37,526 nucleotides of DNA, taken from NCBI RefSeq assembly GCF_000442315.1, contig NZ_KE557324.1, positions 286,075 through 323,600 of the forward strand. Direction: 5' to 3'. Position 1 is the first letter of the stretch, and the number at the start of each line of letters is the position of its first letter. A program made the position numbers and the translations under genes. The notes beneath the pieces were generated by a model. The model did no database searches, had not been told where the DNA came from, and saw only the letters and a list, made by a program, of their open reading frames with translations. The DNA is from Rubellimicrobium thermophilum DSM 16684. GTDB lineage: Bacteria > Pseudomonadota > Alphaproteobacteria > Rhodobacterales > Rhodobacteraceae. Shown here piece after piece: positions 14,804-23,080 of this stretch.

Positions 14804-16123
14804 ATGACCCTCGCCTTCGCCCCCGAGCGGATCGAGCACTGGCCGCTGGCCAGGCTCCAGCCCTATGCCCGCAATGCAAAGCAGCACGGGGCGGAACAGG
14901 TCGCGAAGCTCGCCGCGAGCATGGCCGAGTTCGGCTGGACCGTGCCGTGCCTCGTCGGCGAGGACGGCGAACTGATCGCCGGGCACGGCCGCGTGCTGGC
15001 GGCCGAACAGCTCGGTCTGACCGAGGCGCCGGTGATCGTGCTCGGGCACCTGACCGAGGCGCAGCGGCGTGCCTACCGCATCGCCGACAACCGGCTGGCT
15101 GAAAGCCCGTGGGACGAGGCGCTGCTCTCGGCCGAGCTGCAGGACCTGCTGGCGGACGACTACGACCTGTCGCTGGTCGGGTTCTCGGACGGCGAGCTCG
15201 ACAAGCTGCTGGCCTTCGATCCGGACGGGGGCGGTGAAGAAGAGGGTGGCGCCGGGGGCTCCGTGCCTCCGGTGACCATCCCCGAGCCGCCGCGCAACCC
15301 GGCATCGCGGACGGGTGACCTGTGGATCCTCGGCGACCACCGGCTGCTCTGCGGCGACAGCACCAGCGCTGCCAATGTGCGTCGCCTGATGAACGGCGAG
15401 CGCGCGGTGTTGTTCGCGACCGACCCGCCGTATCTGGTCGACTACGACGGCTCGAACCATCCGACCCGGAACAAGGACTGGAGCCAGTCCTACGGCGTCA
15501 CCTGGGACGACAGTTCGCAGGGCGCGGAACTCTACGACGGGTTCATCGCGGCGGCCGTCGCCGAGGCGATCACCGACGATGCGGCCTGGTACTGCTGGCA
15601 CGCCTCCCGCCGCCAGGCGATGCTGGAAGCCTGCTGGGAAAAGGCCGGCGCCTTCGTCCATCAGCAGATCATCTGGGTGAAGGACCGCGGGGTTCTCACC
15701 CGGTCGCATTACCTCTGGAAGCATGAGCCCTGCTTCATGGGCTGGCGTCGCCCGAACCGCCCGCCGAAGGTTGCGGAGCAGACGCTGCCCTCGACCTGGG
15801 AGATGCCGAGCTTCGCCAAGGACGAGCGGCCCGACCACCCGACGCCGAAGCCGCTCGACGCCTTCGGGATCCCGATGCGCCAGCATGTGGCGCGGGGCGG
15901 CCTCTGCTACGAGCCGTTCTCGGGCTCGGGTTCGCAGATCATGGCGGGCGAGGTCAACGGACGCCGCGTCTTTGCGATGGAGATCAGCCCGGCCTATGTC
16001 GATGTCGCGGTCGAGCGCTGGCAGGCCGAGACAGGCCGCGACGCGATCCTTGATGGCGATGGCCGAACCTTCGCGCAGGTGAGAGCCGAGCGCTTGGGTG
16101 ACAAGGCCGAAGCCGCCGCCTGA
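14804..16123 (+). CDS. ParB-like nuclease domain fused to DNA methyltransferase (beta class)
   Basis: A 439-residue protein from ATG 14804 (AGGA upstream). The start at 14702 would add a repeat-derived tail. The N-terminal ParB/Spo0J-like domain (about 10-120) includes NAKQHGAEQVAKLAASMAEF and LIAGHGRVLAAEQLGL. After an acidic linker (GGGEEEGGAGG) comes the methyltransferase. DPPY (about 207-210, motif IV) precedes YEPFSGSGSQIMAG (about 369-382, motif I), the circular order of beta-class N6-adenine/N4-cytosine enzymes. Such fusions are common in phages and modify phage DNA against restriction. Its stop overlaps the next start (TGATG). Confidence 0.9.
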   Translation: MTLAFAPERIEHWPLARLQPYARNAKQHGAEQVAKLAASMAEFGWTVPCLVGEDGELIAGHGRVLAAEQLGLTEAPVIVLGHLTEAQRRAYRIADNRLAESPWDEALLSAELQDLLADDYDLSLVGFSDGELDKLLAFDPDGGGEEEGGAGGSVPPVTIPEPPRNPASRTGDLWILGDHRLLCGDSTSAANVRRLMNGERAVLFATDPPYLVDYDGSNHPTRNKDWSQSYGVTWDDSSQGAELYDGFIAAAVAEAITDDAAWYCWHASRRQAMLEACWEKAGAFVHQQIIWVKDRGVLTRSHYLWKHEPCFMGWRRPNRPPKVAEQTLPSTWEMPSFAKDERPDHPTPKPLDAFGIPMRQHVARGGLCYEPFSGSGSQIMAGEVNGRRVFAMEISPAYVDVAVERWQAETGRDAILDGDGRTFAQVRAERLGDKAEAAA

Positions 16124-17112
16124 TGGCCGTCTACTACAACGATGCCGATCCCGCGGCCTGCGCCTGGCTGCGGGAACTGATCGCGGCCGGGCTGCTGCCC
16201 CATGGCGAGGTGGACGAGCGGTCCATCCTCGACGTCGAGCCCACCGACCTGCGCGGCTTCGCGCAGTGTCATTTCTTCGCCGGAATCGGCGGCTGGCCTC
16301 ACGCGCTGCGACTCGCGGGCGTAGCGGAGGATCTGTCCGTCTGGACCGGTTCGCCGCCCTGCCAGCCATTCAGCCAGGCCGGGCAGCGCAAGGGACAGGA
16401 CGATGACCGCCATCTCGCCCCGACCTTCCTGCGGCTCGTCGCAGCCTGCCGCCCGGAGCTCGTCTTCGGCGAGCAGGTCGCCAGCGCGGCAGTGCTCGGA
16501 CCGGTTGGCGGTGCGGCTGGAACAGCAACTGAGGGCGCGGCTGACTGGGCGTGGTTCGATGCTCTGGCGGCTGACCTGGAAGCGGCATCTTACGCCGTCG
16601 CGGCGGCCGATCTGCCGGCTGCGGGCATCGGCGCGCCGCACATCCGCCAGCGCCTGTTCTTCGGCGCCGTCGCCTTGGAAGCAGTCACTCGCGGGTTGGG
16701 CGACGGCCTCGGCGCGGGATCACAAGGACGGAACGGAATGCCGGGCGGTGCCGATCAATGCGCTGCTCGGCCGGCAGGTCTGGCTGGCGGGTTGGCCGAC
16801 GGCCATGGCGGGCTCGCCCGCAACGGACCGATACAATGCAGCCGGCAACACCGATGCGAGCCGCAGGACGGTGAAGCTGGTGGACTGGTCGATGGTGCCG
16901 ACCCTGCCGGGGCCGATGCGACGGACGGCGTCTGGCGAGATCCGGACTGGCTCCTCTGCCGCGATGACCGCTGGCGGCCCGTTGAGCCCGGAACATTCCC
17001 GCTGGCTGATGGGATACCCGGTCGCATGGGGCTGCTGCGGGGCTACGGCAATGCGATCGTTCCGCCGCTCGCGGCGGAGTTCGTGACGGCCTTCATGGAG
17101 AGCCTGCGATGA
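16123..17112 (+). CDS. DNA C5-cytosine methyltransferase
   Basis: A 329-residue protein. Motif I FFAGIGGWPHAL (about 51-62, SAM binding), motif IV SPPCQPFSQAG (about 76-86, catalytic Cys), motif VI region VFGEQVAS (about 114-121; the usual ENV is EQV), motif VIII GAPHIRQRLFF (about 169-179) and motif X YGNAIVPPLAAEF (about 307-319). The target-recognition region, about residues 185-285, is Gly-rich and weakly conserved. A second frame (+1, 16403-17086) through the same DNA shows a conserved-looking W-P-T repeat pattern. With the ParB-methyltransferase it would give the phage two kinds of base modification. Confidence 0.88.
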   Translation: MAVYYNDADPAACAWLRELIAAGLLPHGEVDERSILDVEPTDLRGFAQCHFFAGIGGWPHALRLAGVAEDLSVWTGSPPCQPFSQAGQRKGQDDDRHLAPTFLRLVAACRPELVFGEQVASAAVLGPVGGAAGTATEGAADWAWFDALAADLEAASYAVAAADLPAAGIGAPHIRQRLFFGAVALEAVTRGLGDGLGAGSQGRNGMPGGADQCAARPAGLAGGLADGHGGLARNGPIQCSRQHRCEPQDGEAGGLVDGADPAGADATDGVWRDPDWLLCRDDRWRPVEPGTFPLADGIPGRMGLLRGYGNAIVPPLAAEFVTAFMESLR

Positions 17113-17330
17113 AGCAGAGCCGGACCATGTCGATGGTCGAGGCCGCGGCAAACGTTGTCGTCGGCTACGTTTTGGCAATCGCCACGCAGATCGTTGTGTT
17201 CCCGTGGTTCGGGATCGAGACCGGTCTCGCGGAGCATCTGACCATTGGCCTCGCCTTCGTCGGCGTCTCGCTGGCGCGCGGCTATCTGCTGCGCAGGCTG
17301 TTCGAGGCGATCCGGATGCGGAGTTCTTGA
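17109..17330 (+). CDS. DUF7220-like small membrane protein
   Basis: A 73-residue protein overlapping the methyltransferase stop (ATGA). Two hydrophobic segments, about 14-31 (NVVVGYVLAIATQIVVF) and 44-60 (LTIGLAFVGVSLARGYLL), are followed by the basic tail RRLFEAIRMR. This matches the DUF7220 pattern (MSMVEA..N..VGY ... FPWFG) in alphaproteobacterial phages. The function is unknown. It is probably an inner-membrane protein of the phage operon. Confidence 0.7.
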   Translation: MKQSRTMSMVEAAANVVVGYVLAIATQIVVFPWFGIETGLAEHLTIGLAFVGVSLARGYLLRRLFEAIRMRSS

Positions 17331-17409
17331 GGACGCTCGTGATGCAATGTCGGTGTCATGCGGCGCCGCGATGAATTACGCTCGATCCCACACGGAGGAA
17401 CCGGGCTAG

Positions 17410-18039
17410 ATGGCAGGCGGACAGGAGCACTGGGACGACGTCTACGGTGCGCGGTCGGAAGACGCGCTGACATGGTTCGAAGCAATGCCGGCGATGTCTC
17501 TCGACCTGGCGCGCGAACATCTTGAACCGGGCGCGCCGTTCATCGACATCGGGGCCGGTGCGTCCCGGCTCGTCGACGCGTTGCTCGATGAGGGGTTCGG
17601 CCCCCTCACGGTGCTGGACCTTTCCGCAGCCGCCCTGGCCGTCAGCCGGCAGCGGCTCGGCCCAAGGGCCGATGCGGTTCAGTGGATCGAGGCGGACATC
17701 ACGACGTGGCAGCCCGAGCGGGATTACGCGGTCTGGCACGACCGGGCGGTGTTCCACTTCCTGACTGCGGCCGAGGATCGTGCCGGCTATGCACGTGCCC
17801 TTACGCACGCCCTGCGCCCCAGCGGAATCGCGATCATTGCGACATTCGCGGATGACGGACCGGAGATGTGCTCGGGTCTGCCCGTCGTGCGCTATGCGCC
17901 GGAAGAGCTGGCGCAGGAACTCGACCGACTGCTTCCGGGCCGGTTCGAGACGCTCGACGCCAGACGCCACATGCACGTCACGCCGAAAGGTAATCGACAG
18001 AGCTTTCAGTACAGCGTGTTCCGCAAGACCCACCGTTGA
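17410..18039 (+). CDS. class I SAM-dependent small-molecule methyltransferase
   Basis: A 209-residue protein with a clear GGAGGA ribosome-binding site. N-terminal HWDDVYGARSEDALTWFEAMP; motif I FIDIGAGASRLVDALL (about 43-58), motif II LTVLDLSAAAL (Asp binding the SAM ribose), then ADITTWQPERDYAVWHDRAVFHFL. The fold suits tellurite-resistance/TehB- or trans-aconitate-type methyltransferases acting on small molecules, not DNA. No DNA-methylase catalytic motif is present. It is separated from the phage operon by 79 bp and followed by a hairpin, which suggests independent cargo. Confidence 0.8.
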   Translation: MAGGQEHWDDVYGARSEDALTWFEAMPAMSLDLAREHLEPGAPFIDIGAGASRLVDALLDEGFGPLTVLDLSAAALAVSRQRLGPRADAVQWIEADITTWQPERDYAVWHDRAVFHFLTAAEDRAGYARALTHALRPSGIAIIATFADDGPEMCSGLPVVRYAPEELAQELDRLLPGRFETLDARRHMHVTPKGNRQSFQYSVFRKTHR

Positions 18040-18048
18040 GACGAACGC

Positions 18049-18069
18049 CGCCGCCCTTGTTGGGCGGCG
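18049..18069. terminator. candidate bidirectional terminator hairpin
   Basis: CGCCGCCC and GGGCGGCG form a perfect 8-bp stem with a TTGTT loop between two convergent genes (stops at 18039 and 18097). There is no T-run on either side, so the evidence is position and stem strength only. Confidence 0.45.
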
Positions 18070-18096
18070 ACCTGCAGTTGGCGCGCACGCGCGGCG

Positions 18097-18681
18097 TCAG
18101 TCGCGTATGGCGTAGACGCGCCCCCTTCCGTCGATTTTCTCGGAGGTGATGGTCAGGCCGAGCTTTTTCTTGAGCGCGCCGGCAAGCGCACCCCTCACTG
18201 TGTGCGGCCTCCATTCCAAGGCCGCGACGATCTCGTCGATAGTGGCGCCGCCATCGGCGCGGAGCATCTCGATCAGCTTCGCCTGCTTCGTGCCCGTGCG
18301 CGGTGTGCGCGTCTTGGGTGCGCGGTCTGCCTCGACGGGGGCGTTCTGCGGGGCTTCCGCGCTCGGCGCCGCGTCGGCGCCCGTGGGCGCGCTGTTGCCG
18401 CTGTCCGGCTCGACACCGATGGCGGCGAGGCCCGCGTCCGTGATGTGCAGGAGGATAGCGCGGCCGTCGTCGACGTTGCGCCAGATGCGGTTGAGCGCGG
18501 CGTCCGCCTTGGTCTGGCTGTCGGTCGCGGTCTCCGCGATCAGCCCGCGGGAGAGCAGCGCGCCGACCACCTTGGCGGCGGCGCCGCCGCGCAGCGAGCC
18601 GGGAAGCGGCAGGACGTTGCGGTCCTCGCGCTGCGCGGCAGCGCTGAGGATCACGAGTTGCGTGTCGGAAAGCTTGGTCAT
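18097..18681 (-). CDS. DUF3489 protein with winged-helix C terminus
   Basis: A 194-residue protein. The N-terminal part (about 1-85) reads MTKLSDTQLVILSAAAQRED, then GALLSRGLIAE and LHITDAGLAAIGV. A Pro/Ala linker (about 86-125) follows. The C-terminal DUF3489 domain is GTKQAKLIEMLRADGGATIDEIVAALEWRPHTVRGALAGALKKKLGLTI, a winged-helix-like fold. Such proteins occur near phage packaging genes on the opposite strand and may be regulators, though no function is established. It is probably co-transcribed with the next upstream gene. Confidence 0.8.
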   Translation of the reverse strand: MTKLSDTQLVILSAAAQREDRNVLPLPGSLRGGAAAKVVGALLSRGLIAETATDSQTKADAALNRIWRNVDDGRAILLHITDAGLAAIGVEPDSGNSAPTGADAAPSAEAPQNAPVEADRAPKTRTPRTGTKQAKLIEMLRADGGATIDEIVAALEWRPHTVRGALAGALKKKLGLTITSEKIDGRGRVYAIRD

Positions 18682-18776
18682 CTGGGGTCTCCGTGTTCGA
18701 GGCCCGCGTCATGCGGCGCCTTCTACGACCCCGAGCCGCGCAGGGCGCGCGGCAGGAGTTCCGGCCGCGCCGGAGA

Positions 18777-19085
18777 TCAGCGGGCGTGCTCGCCCTCGCC
18801 GAAGGCGCTGTCGGTGATGCGCTTCAAGAGGCTGGCGTAGTGTTCGAGGGTGCCGACCATCGCCCAGCCCGCCTCGTCGGGGGCGCAGTTGAAATGATCG
18901 TCGCTCAGCGCCTGCAGTCGGGCGAGCATCTCGTCGATTTCGGCCTTCTTGCCGATGAAGGCCGCGAGCGCGTTCGCCCGGTTCCTCGAACCGGTGGCGG
19001 AACCGGGCTCACCCTTGTTCCTGCGCGCCTTCTCGGCGCGGAGTTCGTGGCGCGGGGTGGTGATCGGGTTCAGGCGGGTGGTCAT
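18777..19085 (-). CDS. hypothetical protein (102 aa) paired with DUF3489
   Basis: Starts at ATG 19085 with a GGAGCC purine stretch upstream. A Lys/Arg-rich N terminus (RHELRAEKARRNKGEPG) precedes a helical region (ANALAAFIGKKAEIDEMLARLQALSDDHFNCAPDEAGWAMVGTLEHYASLLKRITDSAFG). I recognise the pairing with DUF3489 but no function. It faces the small-terminase gene across a 111-bp divergent intergenic region. Confidence 0.65.
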   Translation of the reverse strand: MTTRLNPITTPRHELRAEKARRNKGEPGSATGSRNRANALAAFIGKKAEIDEMLARLQALSDDHFNCAPDEAGWAMVGTLEHYASLLKRITDSAFGEGEHAR

Positions 19086-19146
19086 CGTGGTGGCTCCTTG
19101 GTGAGTTGCATCGCTTCGTTGAAGTGACGTTCCCTCTGTCCGCCGC

Positions 19147-19165
19147 GCTTATCAACTCTATAAGC
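19147..19165. promoter_or_regulatory. inverted repeat in the divergent region before TerS
   Basis: GCTTAT and ATAAGC are exact inverted arms around CAACTCT. The segment and its downstream flank (GATTTCGAATGATAATC) are A/T-rich relative to neighbours. It is well placed to act as operator or promoter for both the late genes and the - strand pair. No convincing -35/-10 pair was found. Confidence 0.35.
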
Positions 19166-19196
19166 ACATGATTTCGAATGATAATCGGAGCCGTCG

Positions 19197-19817
19197 ATGC
19201 GGGGCATGAGCGAGCGCCAGTACGCCGCGCATGTCGGGCTGTCGCGGGGCGCGATCCAGAAGGCGAAGACCGCCGGCCGGCTCGTCCTGCACGAAGACGG
19301 CAGCATCGACGCCGCAGCCTCCGACAAGCGGCGGGCCGAGACGACGGACCCGTCGAAGAGCAGACCGAAGTCGGCGAGCCGCCCAGCCGGCATGAAGCCG
19401 GTCCCGGCGGCGGCCATCGCAGCCGTCGGCGAGACGCTTCGCGAGAACGGCGTCACCGTCCCGGATGTCGGCGACGGCGCAACGTTCATGAAGGCGAAAA
19501 CCGCCAACGAGGTGATGAAAGCTCAGGAGCGCAAGCTGCGGCTCCAGAAACAGAAGGGCGAGCTCGTCGATCGCAATCGTGCCGAGATGCTCGTGTTCCG
19601 CCTCGCGCGCGAGGAACGCGGCGCATGGGTGACCTGGCCTGCGCGCGTAGCCGCGCAGATGGCGTCGGAACTCAATACCGCGCTCGAACACCAGGATACC
19701 GCCAAGAGCGGCGCCTCAGAACCGGCGGTGACGACCGCGCTGATCCAGAGACTGCTCGAAACCCATGTCCGCGCCCAGCTCGACAGCCTCGCCGATGTCC
19801 GGCCGAGGCTCGGATGA
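19197..19817 (+). CDS. terminase small subunit (Nu1-like)
   Basis: A 206-residue protein. ATG 19197 is used because CGGAG lies 6 nt upstream; ATG 19206 is the alternative. The N-terminal helix-turn-helix MSERQYAAHVGLSRGAIQKAKTAGRL (about 4-29) recognises the packaging site. The middle is a charged helix (ANEVMKAQERKLRLQKQKGELVDR) and the C-terminal half (RVAAQMASELNTALEHQ ... RLLETHVRAQLDSLAD) contacts the large subunit. This is the Nu1 architecture. It overlaps the large-terminase start. Confidence 0.85.
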   Translation: MRGMSERQYAAHVGLSRGAIQKAKTAGRLVLHEDGSIDAAASDKRRAETTDPSKSRPKSASRPAGMKPVPAAAIAAVGETLRENGVTVPDVGDGATFMKAKTANEVMKAQERKLRLQKQKGELVDRNRAEMLVFRLAREERGAWVTWPARVAAQMASELNTALEHQDTAKSGASEPAVTTALIQRLLETHVRAQLDSLADVRPRLG

Positions 19818-22800
19818 GAGTGCGGTCGACTTCGACGGAGCGGAGGGACTTCTTCGGGCATGGCGCAGCGGCATCCGTCCCGATCCGGACCTGACGGTTT
19901 CGCAATGGGCGGACCGGCATCGGCGGCTGGGTTCGCGGGCCTCGGCGGAACCCGGCCGCTATCGCTCTGCGCGCACGCCCTACATGCGGGAGATCATGGA
20001 CCGGCTGAGCCCGGGCGACCCGGCCCAGCGGGTCGTGTTCATGAAAGCCGCGCAGGTCGGCGCGCCGCTCGCGCTCGACACCCCGGTGCCGACGCCCTTC
20101 GGCTGGACGACCATGGGCGAGATCGCCGAGGGCGATCTGCTCTACGACGAGCGCGGGCGCATCTGCCGGGTCACCGGCCTGTCGCCGGTGTTCGGCGATC
20201 GGCCCTGCTTCGAGGTGGCATTCGACGACGGGGGAACATATCGTCGCGGACGGCGAGCATCGCTGGCCGGTCTGGGACTTCACGAACGACCGGCCCGCCG
20301 CGCGCACGCTCACCACGGCGGAGATGGCCGGGCGGGCGATCATCGGCGCAGGGGCCAGGCGGAGGCGCTATGCCATCGACTGCTGCGATCCGGTCGACAT
20401 GCCGGACCAGGACCTGATCCTGCACCCCTACGTCCTCGGGCTCTGGCTCGGAGACGGCTCGTCGATCATGAACCACATCTCGCTGCACGAGGAGGACGCC
20501 GAGATCGTCGGTCACCTCCGCGCCTGCGGCGTCGAGGCCGAGTTCCGGCTGCCGCACTGGCGCAAGGGCAGGCTTGCCAATGTGGTGATCGACCCGACGT
20601 TCCGGATGCGCCGAGAGGACGGCGCCTCGCTCGCGGACTGCTTCCGGTCGCGCTTCGTGACGCGGCTGAGGCAGCTGGACGTGCTCGACAACAAGCACGT
20701 GCCGCTCGCCTACATGCGGGCGAGCCGATGGCAGCGGCTCGAACTCGTGCGCGGGCTGATGGACTCCGACGGCACGATCACACCTGACGGCAAGCGCTGC
20801 GAGTTCTCGAACGCCGACCGGGGGCTCGTCGATGCGATGGTCGATCTGCTCCGCGGGCTCGGCTACAAGCCCGCGATCTATCATGGGCGGTCGCGCCGGA
20901 AGGTCTTCGGGCGGGACGGCCGCGCGACGACGTCCGCCGAGTACTGGCGCGTGTCGTGGACGGCCTATGCCGAGGAGCCGATGTTCCGGCTCTCGCGCAA
21001 GCGGGCCCGGATGCGCTCGATCGAGTCCGGGCGGCCGTGGAAAAGCCGTCGCCGGCGCATCGTCGCGATCCGGCCTGTGCCGAGCGTGCCGGTGCGCTGC
21101 ATCGAAGTGGACTCGCCGAGCCACCTTTTTCTGTGCGGGAAGGGCTGGATCCCGACGCACAACACCGAGGCGGGCAACAACTGGATCGGCTTCGTCATCC
21201 ACCATGCGCCGGGGCCGATGCTCGCGGTCCAGCCGACGGTGGAACTGGCCAAGCGGAACTCGCGGCAGCGGATCGACCCGCTGATCGACGAGAGCCCGGA
21301 GCTGCGGGAGCGCGTCAAACCGGCCCGGTCCCGCGACGCGGGCAACACGATGCTGTCCAAGGAGTTCGCGGGCGGCATCCTGATCATGACGGGGGCCAAC
21401 TCGGCGGTCGGGCTGCGCTCGACCCCGGCGCGGTACATCTTCCTCGACGAGGTCGACGCCTATCCGGCCTCGGCCGACGAGGAAGGCGACCCGGTCACGC
21501 TGGCCGAGGCCCGGTCGTTGACCTTCGCCCATCGGCGCAAGGTCTTCCTGGTCTCGACGCCTACGATCCGGGGGCTCTCCCGGATCGAGCGGGAGTTCGA
21601 GGCGTCCGACCAGCGGCGCTACTTCGTGCCGTGCCCGCATTGCGACGCGATGCAGTGGCTGAAGTTCGACCGGCTGCGGTGGCAGACGGGCCGTCCGGAG
21701 ACGGCCGAGTATCTCTGCGAGGGCTGCGAGCGGCCCATCGCCGAGCACCACAAGACGAGGATGCTCGAGCGCGGCGAGTGGCGCGCGACCGCCACCGCCA
21801 CCGACCCGCTGACGGTGGGCTACCACCTTTCGGCGCTCTACTCGCCGGTGGGGTGGCTCAGTTGGGCGCGGATCGCGCGGGCGCATGAGGCGGCACGGGG
21901 CAGCGACGAAGCCATGCGGGCGTTCCGGAACACCATCCTCGGCGAGACCTGGATGGAGACCGGCGAAGCGCCCGACTGGCAGCGGCTGGCCGACCGGCGC
22001 GAGGCATGGACGCCGGGCACGGTCCCGGAGCGCGGCCTGTTCCTGACCGCGGGCGCCGACGTGCAGAAGGACCGGATCGAGGTCGATGTCTGGGCCTGGG
22101 GTCGGGGTCTGGAAAGCTGGCTCGTCGATCACCTCGTGCTCGAGGGCGGCCCCGGCGATCCGGCCTGCTGGCAGCAGCTGACGGATCTGCTCGGGCGGAC
22201 ATGGACGCATGCTTCGGGTCAGCGAATGACGCTCGCCCGGCTCGCGATCGATACGGGCTACGAGACCAGCGCAGTCTATGCCTGGTCGCGCCAGGTGGGG
22301 TTCGCGCAAGTCGCGCCGGTGAAGGGCGTCGAGGGGTTCTCCCGGACGAGCCCGGTGACCGGGCCGACCTATGTCGACGCGACCGTTGCGGGCAAACGGC
22401 TCCGGCGCGGCGCCCGGCTCTGGACCGTGGCCACATCGACCTTCAAGGCCGAGACCTATCGCTTCCTGCGGCAGGACCGGCCGACGCGGGAAGAACAGGC
22501 GGCGGGCGCGCTGTGCCCGCCCGGCACGATCCACCTGCCGGACTGGGCGGACGGCGAATGGCTGAAGCAGCTGACCGCCGAGCAGCTGGTGACCGTGCGG
22601 ACGAAACGCGGCTTCGCGCGGCTCGAATGGCAGAAGCTGCGCGAGCGCAACGAGGCGCTGGACACCCGGGTCTATGCCCGCGCGGCCGCGTGGATCCTCG
22701 GGGCGGATCGCTGGCCCGAGGCGCGTGGGCCGATCTGGAAGCGCAGCTCGGGGTGGCGAAGCAGGACGGGTCTGAGCCCGGTCCAGCGACGGCACCATCC

Positions 22801-22857
22801 GCCCCAACCCGAACGACGCCGCGCCGGCGCACGGTGCGCTCGAGCTACATGAGGTGA
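19795..22857 (+). pseudogene. terminase large subunit (GpA type) with intein, two frame breaks
   Basis: The ATPase-nuclease that cuts and pumps DNA into proheads. The N-extein runs DLTVSQWADRHRRLGSRASA to VVFMKAAQVGA. After the intein (20065-21163) it resumes TEAGNNWIGFVIHH, completing the Walker-A-like loop QVGATEAG. Then come YIFLDEVDAYPASADEEGDP (Walker B) and the nuclease half with VGYHLSALYSPVGW, FLTAGADVQKDRIEVDVWAWG and ARLAIDTGYETSAVYAW. Break 1: one extra G in the G5 run at 20230-20234, inside the intein. Break 2: one base missing near 22720-22728, after which ADLEAQLGVAKQ ... RSSYMR continues to the stop at 22857. ATG 19765 is an alternative start. Confidence 0.85.
20065..21163 (+). 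other. class 3 intein with LAGLIDADG endonuclease in TerL
   Basis: It begins P-LALDTPVPTPFGWTTMGEI, with Pro in place of the usual Cys1 or Ser1, and ends GWIPTHN before Thr+1. Class 3 markers are all present: Trp in block B (HRW, codon 20264-20266), Cys at block F position 4 (PVRCIEV, codon 21098-21100) and Thr at block G position 5 (PTHN, codon 21155-21157). This W-C-T set defines class 3 inteins, which start splicing from the block F Cys. The DOD endonuclease has VLGLWLGDGSS (about 20434) and LVRGLMDSDGTIT (about 20747). It is about 366 residues. One extra G at 20230-20234 breaks the frame just before block B. Confidence 0.85.
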
Positions 22858-22860
22858 TCC

Positions 22861-23076
22861 ATGGCCACGGCCGCAGAACTCCGCGCCCGCCGCGACGCGC
22901 TGACCGCGCAGCGGTCCTCGGGCGTGGCGCGGGTCAGCTATGACGGCAAGACCGTGGATTATCGCAGCGTCGCCGAGATCGACCGGGCCATCGAGGCGCT
23001 GGATCGCGAGATCGCCGCAGCCGAGGGGCGCCGGATCGTCCGGCAGGTGCGGATGACGACGGCGAAGGGGCTCTGA
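22861..23076 (+). CDS. gpW-like head-tail connector protein
   Basis: A 71-residue protein starting three bases after the terminase stop, with GAGGTG upstream. The pattern ELRARRDALTAQRSSGVARVSYDGKTVDYRSVAEIDRAIEALDREI matches gpW: helix, a beta hairpin around a V-x-Y-DG-K-x-V-x-Y motif, helix. gpW closes the filled head after packaging and is needed before tail joining. Position between terminase and portal is standard. Confidence 0.85.
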   Translation: MATAAELRARRDALTAQRSSGVARVSYDGKTVDYRSVAEIDRAIEALDREIAAAEGRRIVRQVRMTTAKGL

Positions 23077-23080
23077 CCGC

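Noticed and set aside
14487..14807. 106-residue frame through GGRGTCCAGC repeats as a gene
   Set aside because: Composition is Arg/Pro/Ser-rich and repeat-derived, with no ribosome site or recognisable domain.
16403..17086. Separate gene in the +1 frame of the C5 methyltransferase
   Set aside because: Frame 1 carries all methyltransferase motifs and intact overlap signals at both ends, so the +1 frame is listed only as an observation.
18040..18096. Classic rho-independent terminator
   Set aside because: The stem is strong but no T-run follows on either strand, so it is scored low rather than firm.
20171..22807. Very long - strand open frame (878 residues)
   Set aside because: It is the antisense shadow of the large terminase in high-GC DNA; composition is Arg/Pro/Ala-rich and no motif is seen.
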